DNA from: Neoroseomonas eburnea | GTDB taxonomy: Bacteria > Pseudomonadota > Alphaproteobacteria > Acetobacterales > Acetobacteraceae | Assembly: GCF_018129005.1 (NCBI RefSeq) | Contig: NZ_JAAEDL010000001.1 | Coordinates: forward strand, 186,001 to 250,000 | Direction of reading: 5' to 3' | DNA length: 64,000 nt | Part shown: piece by piece, positions 36,775 to 45,229 of the stretch | Layout of the letters: every line of letters starts with the position of its first letter | Numbering within the stretch: the first letter of the stretch is position 1 | Program-made: the position numbers and the translations under genes | Notes under the pieces: generated by a model | The model's input: only the letters and a program-made list of their open reading frames with translations | Told to the model about the DNA's origin: nothing | Databases searched by the model: none

Positions 36775-37172
36775 GCAGGCCTCTTCGAATGTCCGGCAGG
36801 ATCCTACGGGTCGCGGGCCGAAGCAGGCCGTGCACTGCGCGAAAACTTCTTCGCCATTCCCCGAGGTTCACCCGTCGCTGCCGGCTGCGGCGCATGCTTC
36901 GTCATCGCCGCGACGCGACGAGGCGCGACGACCCCTGCGCGAGGATCGCCGGCATGGTGCCCGAGCAGGTGGTGGCGGGAATGGCCGCAGGCCGCGGCGC
37001 GCGTGATGTCACGTCGTGCTGCCGCGCGTGGGTGGTCGGCGCGCTGCAGCCCTCAGCGCGCCTCCGCCCGGAAGGCGGAAAAGTTTTCGGCTGCCGGGCG
37101 GGCATCGGGCGCGCCTCTTCGCTCTGATGCTGCAGGCGCGTCGCGCCATCCGAGGCATGTCGAGGCTGCACA
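36775..37172. promoter_or_regulatory. Divergent promoter region with two oppositely oriented EPS motifs
   Basis: A 398-bp gap between divergent sugar-modification genes. It holds one AGTTTTC core on each strand, each pointing to its own gene: minus-strand AAGTTTTC at 36841-36848 (67 bp before rfbC) and plus-strand AAGTTTTC at 37081-37088 (84 bp before the methyltransferase). No ORF is supported between them. This layout is the best single argument that the motif marks promoters. Confidence 0.5.
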
Positions 37173-38465
37173 ATGAACATCGAGACGCGACGGTTCACCA
37201 TCGACGGGAGCAGCAACGCCCAGGGCTCCTGCCGTCTCTGCGGCATGCCGCTGCGCCGCAGCATGGTGGACCTCGGCATGTCGCCGCTGTGCGAGAGCTT
37301 CCGGCGGCCCGAGGAACGCGACACCATGGAGGCGCATTTCCCGCTTCATGCGCTGGTCTGCGAGACCTGCCTGCTCGTGCAGTTGAAGGCGTACGTGACG
37401 CCGGAGCACATCTTCCACGAGTACGCCTACTTCTCATCCTACTCCACAAGCTGGGTCGCGCACGCCAAGGCCTATTGCCACGCCATCGCCGCGCGCCTCG
37501 GCCTCGGCGCGAACAGCCTGGTCGTCGAGCTCGCGAGCAATGACGGCTACCTGCTCCAGCACTTCCTGCCGATGGGTATCCCCGTGCTCGGCGTCGAGCC
37601 GGCGGCCAACGTCGCCGCGGTCGCGCAGGCCAAGGGCATCCCGACGCTGGTGGAGTTCTTCGGCGTCGCCATGGCGAAGCGGATGCTCGAGGAAGGCCGC
37701 CAGGCGGACCTCGTCGCCGGCAACAACGTGCTGGCGCAGGTGCCCGACCTCAACGACTTCGTCGGCGGCATCCGCATCCTGCTGAAGCCGGAAGGCGTCT
37801 GCACGCTGGAATTCCCGCACCTCGAACGGCTGATCGAGGAGAACCAGTTCGACACGATCTACCACGAGCACTTCTCCTACTTCTCCTTCCACACCATCCT
37901 GCGCATGGCCGAGCAGCACCGGCTGAAGGTCGTGGATGTGGAGGAGCTGCGCACGCATGGCGGCTCGCTGCGCGTTCATCTCGCGCGCATCGAATCCACC
38001 CGGCCCGTGGCCCCCGCAGTCGCCGCCCTGCGCGCGCGGGAAGAGGCGGGCGGCGTGCGCGACATCGCGACCTACGAGGCCTTCGCCGAGAAGGTGAGGC
38101 GCACCAAGCGGCGCCTGCTCTCCTTCCTCATCGCCGCGAAGGAGGACGGCAGGCGCATCTGCGGCTACGGCGCGCCGGGCAAGGGCAACACGCTGCTCAA
38201 CTACTGCGGCATCGGCACCGACTTCCTGGACTTCACCGTCGACCGCAACCCATACAAGCACGGGCTCTTCACCCCGGGCATGCACATTCCGATCCTGCCC
38301 GTCGAGGCGATCGACGAGGCGCGGCCCGACTACGTCCTGATCCTCCCCTGGAACCTGCGCGACGAGATCGTCGCCCAGATGCGCCACATCGGCGACTGGG
38401 GCGGGAAATTCGTGGTGCCAATCCCGGAAACGACGATCATCGACCCGAAGGAGATGCCGGCATGA
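37173..38465 (+). CDS. Nucleotide-sugar C-methyltransferase (TylCIII/NovU type)
   Basis: A 430-aa three-part methyltransferase. The N-terminal zinc-binding domain has CRLCGMPL and a second CETC pair; the SAM-binding core has VVELASNDGYLLQHF and GVEPAANVAAVAQAKGIPT; the middle His/Glu region is TIYHEHFSYFSFHT; the C-terminal domain ends GYGAPGKGNTLLNYCGI and PILPVEAIDEARPDYVLILPWNLRDEI. This family adds a branching methyl at C3 of a 4-keto sugar. It is coupled by a 4-bp overlap to the cytidylyltransferase gene, which suggests a CDP-linked branched deoxy sugar. Confidence 0.9.
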   Translation: MNIETRRFTIDGSSNAQGSCRLCGMPLRRSMVDLGMSPLCESFRRPEERDTMEAHFPLHALVCETCLLVQLKAYVTPEHIFHEYAYFSSYSTSWVAHAKAYCHAIAARLGLGANSLVVELASNDGYLLQHFLPMGIPVLGVEPAANVAAVAQAKGIPTLVEFFGVAMAKRMLEEGRQADLVAGNNVLAQVPDLNDFVGGIRILLKPEGVCTLEFPHLERLIEENQFDTIYHEHFSYFSFHTILRMAEQHRLKVVDVEELRTHGGSLRVHLARIESTRPVAPAVAALRAREEAGGVRDIATYEAFAEKVRRTKRRLLSFLIAAKEDGRRICGYGAPGKGNTLLNYCGIGTDFLDFTVDRNPYKHGLFTPGMHIPILPVEAIDEARPDYVLILPWNLRDEIVAQMRHIGDWGGKFVVPIPETTIIDPKEMPA

Positions 38466-39274
38466 AGGTCGTTCTCTTCTGCGGTGGCCTCGGCACGCGC
38501 ATCCGCGAATATTCCGAGAACATCCCCAAGCCGATGATCCCGATCGGCCAGCAGCCGATCATGTGGCACGTGATGCAGTACTACAGCCACCACGGGCACA
38601 GGGATTTCGTGCTCTGCCTTGGCTACAAGGCGAACGTGGTGAAGGAGTTCTTCCTCAACCACCGCCACGAGACCTTCGCGGACTGCGTCGTCACCGGCGG
38701 CGGCGCGCAGGTCGAAACCCTCGGCCGCAAGCGTGACGACTGGCGCGTCACGATGATCGACACCGGCATCTGGCGGAACATCGGCGAGCGGCTCTGGGCG
38801 GTGCGCGAGCACGTCCGCGGGGAGGAGATGTTCCTCGCCAACTACAGCGACGGCCTGACCGATCTCGACCTCGGGGAGGTCGTCGCGCGCTTCAAGGCGA
38901 GCGACAAGATCGGTTGCTTCGTGGCCGTGCGCCCGCCGCTGACCTACCACCTGGCCGATATAGGCGAGAACGGCGAGGTGCAGGCCTTCCGCAGCTCGAA
39001 CCGCGCGGACATCTGGATCAACGGCGGCTACTTCGTCTTCCGCAAGGAGATCTTCGACTACATGCGCGACGGCGAGGAACTCGTCCTCGAACCCTTCGAC
39101 CGGCTGATCCGCGAGGGCAAGCTCATGGCCTACAAGCATGAAGGCTTCTGGCGCTCGATGGACACGCTGCGCGACCGCCAGGTGCTCGAGGACATGGTCG
39201 AGCGCGGCGAGATGCCCTGGCTGCCCGGCGACTACGCCGGCAAGCGCCAGCCGAGGCTCGTCGCCGCGGAATGA
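38462..39274 (+). CDS. rfbF: Glucose-1-phosphate cytidylyltransferase
   Basis: A 270-aa nucleotidyltransferase that makes CDP-glucose from CTP and glucose-1-phosphate. The N-terminus VVLFCGGLGTRIREYSENIPKPMIPIGQQPIMWHVMQYYSHHG is diagnostic of RfbF/DdhA, including the absence of the usual GxGTRLxPLT. Later motifs are NYSDGLTDLDLGEVV (metal Asp), GENGEVQAFRS and WINGGYFVFRKEIFDYM. The following pathway step, CDP-glucose 4,6-dehydratase, is not in the window. It overlaps the C-methyltransferase and PIG-L genes by 4 bp. Confidence 0.94.
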   Translation: MKVVLFCGGLGTRIREYSENIPKPMIPIGQQPIMWHVMQYYSHHGHRDFVLCLGYKANVVKEFFLNHRHETFADCVVTGGGAQVETLGRKRDDWRVTMIDTGIWRNIGERLWAVREHVRGEEMFLANYSDGLTDLDLGEVVARFKASDKIGCFVAVRPPLTYHLADIGENGEVQAFRSSNRADIWINGGYFVFRKEIFDYMRDGEELVLEPFDRLIREGKLMAYKHEGFWRSMDTLRDRQVLEDMVERGEMPWLPGDYAGKRQPRLVAAE

Positions 39275-39924
39275 AGGGGCTGCGCCTCGCCGGGGCAGGG
39301 GAGGGGCTCCGGGTCCTCTGCCTCGGCGCCCATTCGGACGACATCGAGATCGGCGCCGGCGGCACCCTGTTGGAATGGCAGGCGCAGGGCATGCGCCTCG
39401 ATGTCCATTGGTGCGTCCTCAGCGCCATCGGGCCGCGCGCCGAGGAGGCCTCCGCCTCGGCCGCAGCCTTCCTGGCCGGCGCCGCGGCGAGCAAGGTCGA
39501 ACTGCTGGAATTCCGCGACGGCTATTTCCCCGCGCAGCGGGAGGCGATCAAGGAATGGATGCAGGACCTTGCCCGTCGCCTGCGCCCGGATGTGGTGCTG
39601 ACCCACAAGGAGGATGACGCGCACCAGGATCACCGCCTGGTGCGCGAGCTGACCTGGAACGCCTTCCGCGACCAGGTCGTGCTGGAATACGAGATCCCGA
39701 AATGGGATGGCGATCTCGGCCGTTCCAACCTCTACGTGCCGATCTCCGCCGCGGCGATGGAACGGAAGCTCGCGCTGCTCGACGAGCATTTCGCGACCCA
39801 GCGGAGCAAGGACTGGTTCGACCGGGAGACCTTCCTCGGCCTCGCCCGGCTGCGCGGGATGGAATGCCGCGCGCCGGACCGCTACGCGGAAGGCTTCGTG
39901 GCCCGGAAGCTGCTGCTCGCGTGA
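39271..39924 (+). CDS. PIG-L/LmbE family deacetylase
   Basis: A 217-aa zinc-dependent N-deacetylase. The metal motif is LGAHSDDIEIGAGGTLL (His-Asp-Asp) and the second His pair is HKEDDAHQDHRLVREL. No signal peptide, so it acts in the cytoplasm, probably removing an acetyl from an N-acetylated nucleotide-sugar or lipid-linked intermediate. It is the last gene of the C-methyltransferase-rfbF-PIG-L operon and of the whole polysaccharide locus. Confidence 0.88.
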   Translation: MKGLRLAGAGEGLRVLCLGAHSDDIEIGAGGTLLEWQAQGMRLDVHWCVLSAIGPRAEEASASAAAFLAGAAASKVELLEFRDGYFPAQREAIKEWMQDLARRLRPDVVLTHKEDDAHQDHRLVRELTWNAFRDQVVLEYEIPKWDGDLGRSNLYVPISAAAMERKLALLDEHFATQRSKDWFDRETFLGLARLRGMECRAPDRYAEGFVARKLLLA

Positions 39925-40058
39925 AGGTGCCTGAAGGCGTCTGCGACAGCGCCTGAAGGCGGCGGCCAATCGGGTCTGGTGATGGGGGCCATCAGCACGC
40001 CGCCATGGCGGCCGCGGCGCGCCATGCCGATACTCCTGCCCGAGCCAGGAGAGCCGCC

Positions 40059-41009
40059 ATGAGCACCCTCGACGAAGCCGATCCGACCTGCCCCGAGCCG
40101 CCGCCGGGCCTCGAGCATGTCATCATCCCCCGTGCCCATGACGTCGGCGGCTTCGAGGTGCGCCGCGCCTTGCCGGCGAAGGAACGGCAGATGGTCGGCC
40201 CCTTCATCTTCTTCGACCAGATGGGGCCGGGCGAGTTCCTCTCCGGCAAGGGTCTCGATGTCCGGCCGCACCCGCATATCGGGCTGTCGACCGTCACCTA
40301 CCTCTTCGAGGGCGAGATCCTGCACCGCGACAGCCTCGGCAGCGCGCAGCCGATCCGCCCCGGGGAACTCAATTGGATGACCGCCGGACGCGGCATCGTG
40401 CATTCCGAGCGGACCGATCCGGCGCAGCGCAGCCAGAAGCGGCGGATGTTCGGCATCCAGTCCTGGGTGGCGCTGCCGAAGCATGCCGAGGGCACGACGC
40501 CTGGCTTCGCCCACCACGAGGCCGGCGAGCTGCCGCTGGTCGATGACCAGGGCGTGCGCATGCGCCTGATCGCCGGGGAAGGGTGGGGGCTGCGCGCGCC
40601 GGTCGCCGTCTCCTCGCCGCTCTTCTACGCCGATGCCGCGCTGTCCGCGGGGGCGCGGCTGCCGTTGCCCGAGGGCCACGATGAGCGCGGCGCCTACGTC
40701 GTCGAGGGCAGCGTCGAGGTGGCGGGAACGCAGTTCGAGGCCGGGCGGATGCTCGTCTTCCACGCCGGAGATGCGCTGGCGCTGACCGCCGGGCCCGGCG
40801 GTGCGCGGCTGCTCATGCTGGGCGGCGCCGCCATGGACGGGCCGCGCTACCTCTACTGGAACTTCGTCGCGTCCTCGCGGGAGAGGCTCGAACAGGCCAA
40901 GGCCGACTGGAAGGCGGGTCGCTTCCCGAAGGTGCCGGGGGACGAGAAGGAGTTCATCCCGCTCCCCGAGGAACGCATCGCGGTGCGGGCGGAAACCCGC
41001 CCGGCCTGA
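40059..41009 (+). CDS. Pirin family protein
   Basis: A 316-aa bicupin. The N-terminal cupin carries the metal and pirin signature VRPHPHIGLSTVTYLFEGEILHRDSLG and GELNWMTAGRGIVHSE, followed by FGIQSWVALP; the second cupin begins SPLFYADAALSAG and ends LVFHAGDALAL. The iron-binding His pair and Glu are present. Some pirins dioxygenate quercetin, others are redox or stress proteins; the role here is unknown. ATG at 40059 after CAGGAGAG; it is monocistronic and followed after 2 bp by a palindromic repeat. Confidence 0.9.
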   Translation: MSTLDEADPTCPEPPPGLEHVIIPRAHDVGGFEVRRALPAKERQMVGPFIFFDQMGPGEFLSGKGLDVRPHPHIGLSTVTYLFEGEILHRDSLGSAQPIRPGELNWMTAGRGIVHSERTDPAQRSQKRRMFGIQSWVALPKHAEGTTPGFAHHEAGELPLVDDQGVRMRLIAGEGWGLRAPVAVSSPLFYADAALSAGARLPLPEGHDERGAYVVEGSVEVAGTQFEAGRMLVFHAGDALALTAGPGGARLLMLGGAAMDGPRYLYWNFVASSRERLEQAKADWKAGRFPKVPGDEKEFIPLPEERIAVRAETRPA

Positions 41010-41011
41010 GG

Positions 41012-41140
41012 GACCGTTGAAAAGTCAGGCACCGGCCCGCACCCCGACCCGGCCACCCATTCCCGCATACTGGCATGGGTGCCCGGCTGGGGGTGCGGGC
41101 CGATGCCGGACATGGAAAGGCGCCGCAGGGCGCTTTTCCA
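41012..41140. repeat. Dispersed double-hairpin repeat, copy 1
   Basis: Two consecutive hairpins: a ~31-bp imperfect stem (from GGCACCGGCCCGCACC to its complement ending near 41108, loop about 41060-41075), then TGGAAAGGCGCC/GGCGCTTTTCCA. The same structure with diverged sequence occurs at 63111-63236. It begins 2 bp after the pirin stop. A paired base difference between the copies (A with T here, C with G there, in CCCGC.CCCC) keeps the stem, which supports a conserved structure. Confidence 0.72.
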
Positions 41141-41276
41141 GGCGGACTTTGAGGGCGCCTGGTGTCCCGGCTCCGACGTCCTGGCCACTCCGGAATCAGG
41201 ACACTGGCCGCTGTCTTAGGCGGCCTGCTTGTCCGCTTCGCTCGCTGGAGATCCGGCGAACCGCCCAGGCAGGAGA
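41141..41276. other. Gap between repeat and hypothetical gene
   Basis: No gene, terminator or regulatory motif was recognised in these 136 bp, which lie between convergent genes. Confidence 0.5.
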
Positions 41277-42230
41277 CTAGCGCCAGCCGAGGGCGAAGAC
41301 GGCGGTCTGATCCGGCCCGTTGCGCCGGCACCGGGCGCCGAGGAAAGGCGCCCCGGTCGCGTTGACCGCGCGCACCGCGTCACGGAAGGGGCTGCAGGCC
41401 AGCCGGCCGGCGATCTGCCGTTCGGTTTCCGGCAGCCCCGCGGCCCCCTCCGGCCAGACGGCGCGCAACAGCCGCCGGGCCTCGTCGGCGTGGCCGGCAT
41501 AGATCAGGCAGACGGCGATCCGGGCGGCCTCGACACCCGGATGGCGGGCCCGCCCGCCGGGGCGCGCCGCCCAGTCGGCCGCACGCAGCGCGGTGATGGC
41601 CGCCGCACTGTCCGGGTAGGTGGCGAAGCGTTGCTCCGGCGGCGGCTGATCCTCCGGCGCCGCCATGTCGGTGCAGGCGGTGCCGAGCGCCGCCGTGACC
41701 GGGCGCCGCATGGCCGCCGTGTCAGGCTCCAGGGCTCGGCCCGTCCATCGGAAGGGGACCGTAGGGCTGAGGTCTGCCGCGAGGCTGACCGGGGCCTCCC
41801 AGAAGTCGAAGACCGCATCGGAGAGCAGGATTGCCGGCCCGCCCGGCGGCGAGAGCCGGACCTCCTCCGGCTCCCGCTTGCCGAAAGGCAGGGATGCGAC
41901 ATGTGCCAGCCCCTGCGCGCCCTGCCGGAACAGGTGCAGGGTCCAGCAGCAATAGGCGCCGCCGGTCCAGCCGGTAACGCCGAGGGCGGTCTCGTTCTCT
42001 CCGATCGGGACTGGCGCGCCGTCCCGGAAGGTCTCGAAGCGCTGGGCGCGGGCCTGCCAGGGTGTTCGGCCGCGGCGCGAAAGGCGCAGCACTTCGCCGT
42101 CCATCGCCTGGGGCACCACCAGGACCCGGCCGGCGGCGCCGGCATCGATCAGCGTGCGCCGCGGCTGGGCGGAAGCCTCAATCAGTGAGAAAAGCCCCAG
42201 GAACAGGCAGAAAGCGACCGCAAGGCGCAT
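41277..42230 (-). CDS. Secreted hypothetical protein with conserved-looking cysteines
   Basis: A 317-aa protein with a signal peptide (LAVAFCLFLGLFSLIEASA, then QPRR). I do not recognise the family. The first half looks like a beta-rich domain with a GAYCCWTLHLF segment; the second half is helical with further cysteines (TACTDMAA, AVCLIYAG, LACSP, GARCRR), which could form disulfides in the periplasm. TPR-like spacing is visible around CLIYAGHADEARRLLRAVWP. It is 6 bp downstream of mazG on the same strand, so possibly cotranscribed. Confidence 0.7.
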   Translation of the reverse strand: MRLAVAFCLFLGLFSLIEASAQPRRTLIDAGAAGRVLVVPQAMDGEVLRLSRRGRTPWQARAQRFETFRDGAPVPIGENETALGVTGWTGGAYCCWTLHLFRQGAQGLAHVASLPFGKREPEEVRLSPPGGPAILLSDAVFDFWEAPVSLAADLSPTVPFRWTGRALEPDTAAMRRPVTAALGTACTDMAAPEDQPPPEQRFATYPDSAAAITALRAADWAARPGGRARHPGVEAARIAVCLIYAGHADEARRLLRAVWPEGAAGLPETERQIAGRLACSPFRDAVRAVNATGAPFLGARCRRNGPDQTAVFALGWR

Positions 42231-42236
42231 CTGATC

Positions 42237-43052
42237 TCAAGCCTTCCGGCGCTCAGCACGCTTGGCTGCCAGCCACAGATCCTCCATCCGACTCAGATCC
42301 GTATCCGCAGGAGTCTTTCCTTCAGAAACCAAGTATTGCTCAATGTATCCGAAGCGTCGGACGAATTTACGGTTGGCCCCGCGCAGGCATTCCTCAGGGT
42401 CCAGGTCGAGCTTCCGCGCCAGGTTCGCCAGCACGAAAAGCAGATCCCCGACTTCGTCCCGCAACGCCGCAGGATCCGCATCCTTGGCATGTTCTTTCAA
42501 CTCGGCCCTCAGCTCGGCCGCTTCCTCCTCGAGCTTGTCGAGCACCGAGGCAGCATCCGGCCAGTCGAAGCCGACCCGCCCCGCGCGCTTCGTCAGTTTG
42601 GCCGCGCGGGTCAGCGCCGGCAGGCCAACCGGGATGCCCGCCAGGGTGCCTCCCTCGGCCCGCGCAACGCGCTCGGCCGCCTTCTGAACTTCCCAGGCGG
42701 CGTTCTGCTGATCCGTGGTGCGCGCCTCTTCCTCGCCGAAGACATGCGGATGGCGCCGGATCATCTTGTCCGCAATGGCGCCGGCGACCTCCCCGAAGGC
42801 GAACCAGCCGCGCTCTTCGGCCATGCGCGCGTGATAGACGACCTGAAACAGCAGGTCCCCGAGTTCGTCCAGGAGCCTCGCGGGGTCGCCGGAGGCGATG
42901 GCCTCCTCCACCTCATAGGCTTCCTCGATGGTGTAGGGGGCGATGGTCGGGAAGTCCTGCTCCTGGTCCCAGGGGCATCCGGTCTCGGGGTGGCGGAGCC
43001 GGGCCATCACCTCCAGCAGGCGGGCGAGGGCGGCTTCGGGGTCCTGCGGCAT
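42237..43052 (-). CDS. mazG: Nucleoside triphosphate pyrophosphohydrolase MazG
   Basis: A 271-aa all-alpha NTP pyrophosphatase with two MazG domains. Domain 1 begins LEVMARLRHPETGCPWDQEQDF and has the catalytic EEAYEVEEAI and ELGDLLFQVVYHARMAEE; domain 2 repeats KLEEEAAELRAEL and DEVGDLLFVLANLARKL. Both carry the EExxE...ExxD metal-binding pattern. It clears non-canonical or excess NTPs. The ATG at 43052 matches the family start; an upstream extension is rejected. It is divergent from the molybdopterin oxidoreductase. Confidence 0.95.
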   Translation of the reverse strand: MPQDPEAALARLLEVMARLRHPETGCPWDQEQDFPTIAPYTIEEAYEVEEAIASGDPARLLDELGDLLFQVVYHARMAEERGWFAFGEVAGAIADKMIRRHPHVFGEEEARTTDQQNAAWEVQKAAERVARAEGGTLAGIPVGLPALTRAAKLTKRAGRVGFDWPDAASVLDKLEEEAAELRAELKEHAKDADPAALRDEVGDLLFVLANLARKLDLDPEECLRGANRKFVRRFGYIEQYLVSEGKTPADTDLSRMEDLWLAAKRAERRKA

Positions 43053-43195
43053 TGCGGCTCCGTGGGGCTGATCCTGCCTGTCCTCACCCGGCCGCCGCCG
43101 TTCGGCAAGCCCGCGGGGTGGTGTTGCAACGCCGCAAGCCACGGCGGAGAGTGACGCCCCGAAGCATGCCGCGCCGAGGAAGGACCCTGCGCCCG

Positions 43196-45229
43196 ATGTC
43201 GAAGGTTCGTGTCGTCTGTGGGCATGACTGCCCGGACATGTGTTCCCTGCTGGCGGAGGTTGAGGACGGCCGCATCACCCGGATCCAGGGCGACCCCGAG
43301 GACCCCTACACGGCCGGATTCGCCTGCGCCAAGGTCAACCGGGACATGGAGACGGTGCATTCCCCGGATCGCCTCCGCACCCCGCTGCGCCGCACCGGGC
43401 CCAAGGGCAGCGGGCAGTTCGCCCCCATCACCTGGGATTCGGCGCTCGATGAGATCACCACCCGGTGGAAGGCCATCATCGCCGAAAGCGGGCCGCAGGC
43501 GCTGCTCGGCTATGCCTATTCCGCCCATCAGGGGCAGATGAACCGGCGGCTGGTCGGCGGTCTCTTCCACGCTCTGGGCGCCAGCCGGCTGCAGGCGGGC
43601 ACGGTCTGCGACACCTGCTGCGAGACCGCCTGGGACCTGACGCTCGGCCCGGTCGGCGGGACGGACCCGGAAAGCGTGGTCCATTCCGACCTGGTCATCG
43701 CCTGGGGCTGCGACCTGATGGCGGTGAACGTCCATTTCTGGGCGCTGCTCGAGAAGGTGCGCAGGACCGGCGTGAAGCTGGTGGTGATCGACCCGCGCCG
43801 CAGCCAGACCGCCGCGCGCGCCGACTGGCACCTGCCGATCCGCATCGGCACGGATGCCGCGCTCGCCTGCGGCATTGCCCATATCCTGCTGCGCGACGGC
43901 AAGCTGGACCGCGACTACATCGCCGCGAACACGCTCGGCTTCGACCGCTGGGCGGCGGAGGTGCTGCCCGATTTCCCGCCGGCACGGGTGGCCGGGATCA
44001 CCGGCCTGCCGGTGGAGGACGTCGAGCGGCTCGCCGCCATGTACGGCGCGGCGAAGGCCTCGCTGATCCGCCTGGGCGAGGGCATGACGCGCCTTGCCCG
44101 CGGCGGCCAGGCACTGCGCGCGGTCGCGACCCTGCCGGCGCTGACCGGCGCCTATGGGCGGGAAGGGGGCGGGGCGCTGCTGCTCGCCGCCGCCTCGATG
44201 GATTTCCGGTTCGGCTTCGTGGCCAAGCCCTCCGGCCCGGAAACCTCGCGCATGGTCAACCACCTGGCGCTGGGCGAGGCGCTGGAGGAGATGGCCGACC
44301 CGCCCATCCGCGGCCTGTTCATCGCCGCCAACAACCCGGCGGTGACCAACCCCGACGTGAACCGGCTGCGGCGGGCGCTGACGCGCGAGGACCTCTTCAC
44401 CGTGGTCCACGACCCCTTCATGACCGACACGGCGCGCTACGCCGACATCGTGCTGCCGGCCACGACCTATCTGGAAACCGAGGATTTCTACCGCTCCTAC
44501 GGCAGCTATCGGATGCAGTACGCCCCGGCCGCCGTACCGCCGCAGCACGAAGCCCGATCGAACTTCCGCCTGGCGCAGGAACTCGGGCAGCGCATGGGCC
44601 TGACCGACCCGGCCTTCACCATGGCGCCGAAGGAGATCGTCCCGCACTTCTTCCGCGGGGCCACCGGCATCATCGCCGATGTCGATCCCGCGCAGGTCTT
44701 CGAGCGGACGGTGAAGGTGAAGCCGCCGGCGGCCCAGGACTTCCGCACGCCCTCCGGCCGGCTGGAGATCTGGTCGGAGGCGCTGGCGCAGCAGGGCGTG
44801 CCGGCCATGCCGGTCTGGCAGGAGGACGCGGCCGAGGCCGCCGACGCCGCCCGCTGGCCGCTGCGGCTGCTGACGGCGCCTGGCTACTTCCAGGCACATA
44901 CGGCCTATGCCGCCTCGCCCTTCCTGCGCAGGCGGGAAGGCGCCCCCTGCGCCATACTGCACCCGCAGGACGCCGCACGCCGCGGCCTCGCGGACGGGCA
45001 GCGCGTGCGCCTGTTCAACGACCGCGGGGCGGTCGGGCTGGTGCTGAAGGTGAGCGACGAGGTCCAGCCCGGCGTCGTGCTCGTCCCCGGCCAGCGCCCT
45101 GATTCCGAAGCAGTGAACGGTACGGTGAACATGCTCTGCGACGAACGACGGACGGATATCGGGGAGGGGGCCTGCTACCAGTCGACCTTCCTCGACATCG
45201 CCCCCTGGACCGCGACGGAGGCCGCCTGA
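43196..45229 (+). CDS. Molybdopterin oxidoreductase (DMSO reductase superfamily)
   Basis: A 677-aa Mo-bisMGD enzyme. The N-terminus holds a [4Fe-4S] motif, Cys8-x3-Cys12-x3-Cys16-x27-Cys44, and the Cys-rich segment TVCDTCCETAW (138-145) lies where the family's Mo ligand is expected, so a cysteine ligand is likely. MGD-binding stretches are HSDLVIAWGCDLMAVN, VVIDPRRSQTA and LFIAANNPAVTNPD; the C-terminal molydopterin-binding domain ends NMLCDERRTDIGEGACYQSTF. There is no Tat signal and no electron-transfer subunit, so it is cytoplasmic and of unknown substrate. It overlaps the amidase by 1 bp. Confidence 0.87.
   Translation: MSKVRVVCGHDCPDMCSLLAEVEDGRITRIQGDPEDPYTAGFACAKVNRDMETVHSPDRLRTPLRRTGPKGSGQFAPITWDSALDEITTRWKAIIAESGPQALLGYAYSAHQGQMNRRLVGGLFHALGASRLQAGTVCDTCCETAWDLTLGPVGGTDPESVVHSDLVIAWGCDLMAVNVHFWALLEKVRRTGVKLVVIDPRRSQTAARADWHLPIRIGTDAALACGIAHILLRDGKLDRDYIAANTLGFDRWAAEVLPDFPPARVAGITGLPVEDVERLAAMYGAAKASLIRLGEGMTRLARGGQALRAVATLPALTGAYGREGGGALLLAAASMDFRFGFVAKPSGPETSRMVNHLALGEALEEMADPPIRGLFIAANNPAVTNPDVNRLRRALTREDLFTVVHDPFMTDTARYADIVLPATTYLETEDFYRSYGSYRMQYAPAAVPPQHEARSNFRLAQELGQRMGLTDPAFTMAPKEIVPHFFRGATGIIADVDPAQVFERTVKVKPPAAQDFRTPSGRLEIWSEALAQQGVPAMPVWQEDAAEAADAARWPLRLLTAPGYFQAHTAYAASPFLRRREGAPCAILHPQDAARRGLADGQRVRLFNDRGAVGLVLKVSDEVQPGVVLVPGQRPDSEAVNGTVNMLCDERRTDIGEGACYQSTFLDIAPWTATEAA

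Noticed and set aside
42062-43195. Upstream extension of the molybdopterin oxidoreductase frame to 42062
   Set aside because: It runs antisense to mazG and the hypothetical gene and lacks any domain; the [4Fe-4S] motif begins right after the ATG at 43196.
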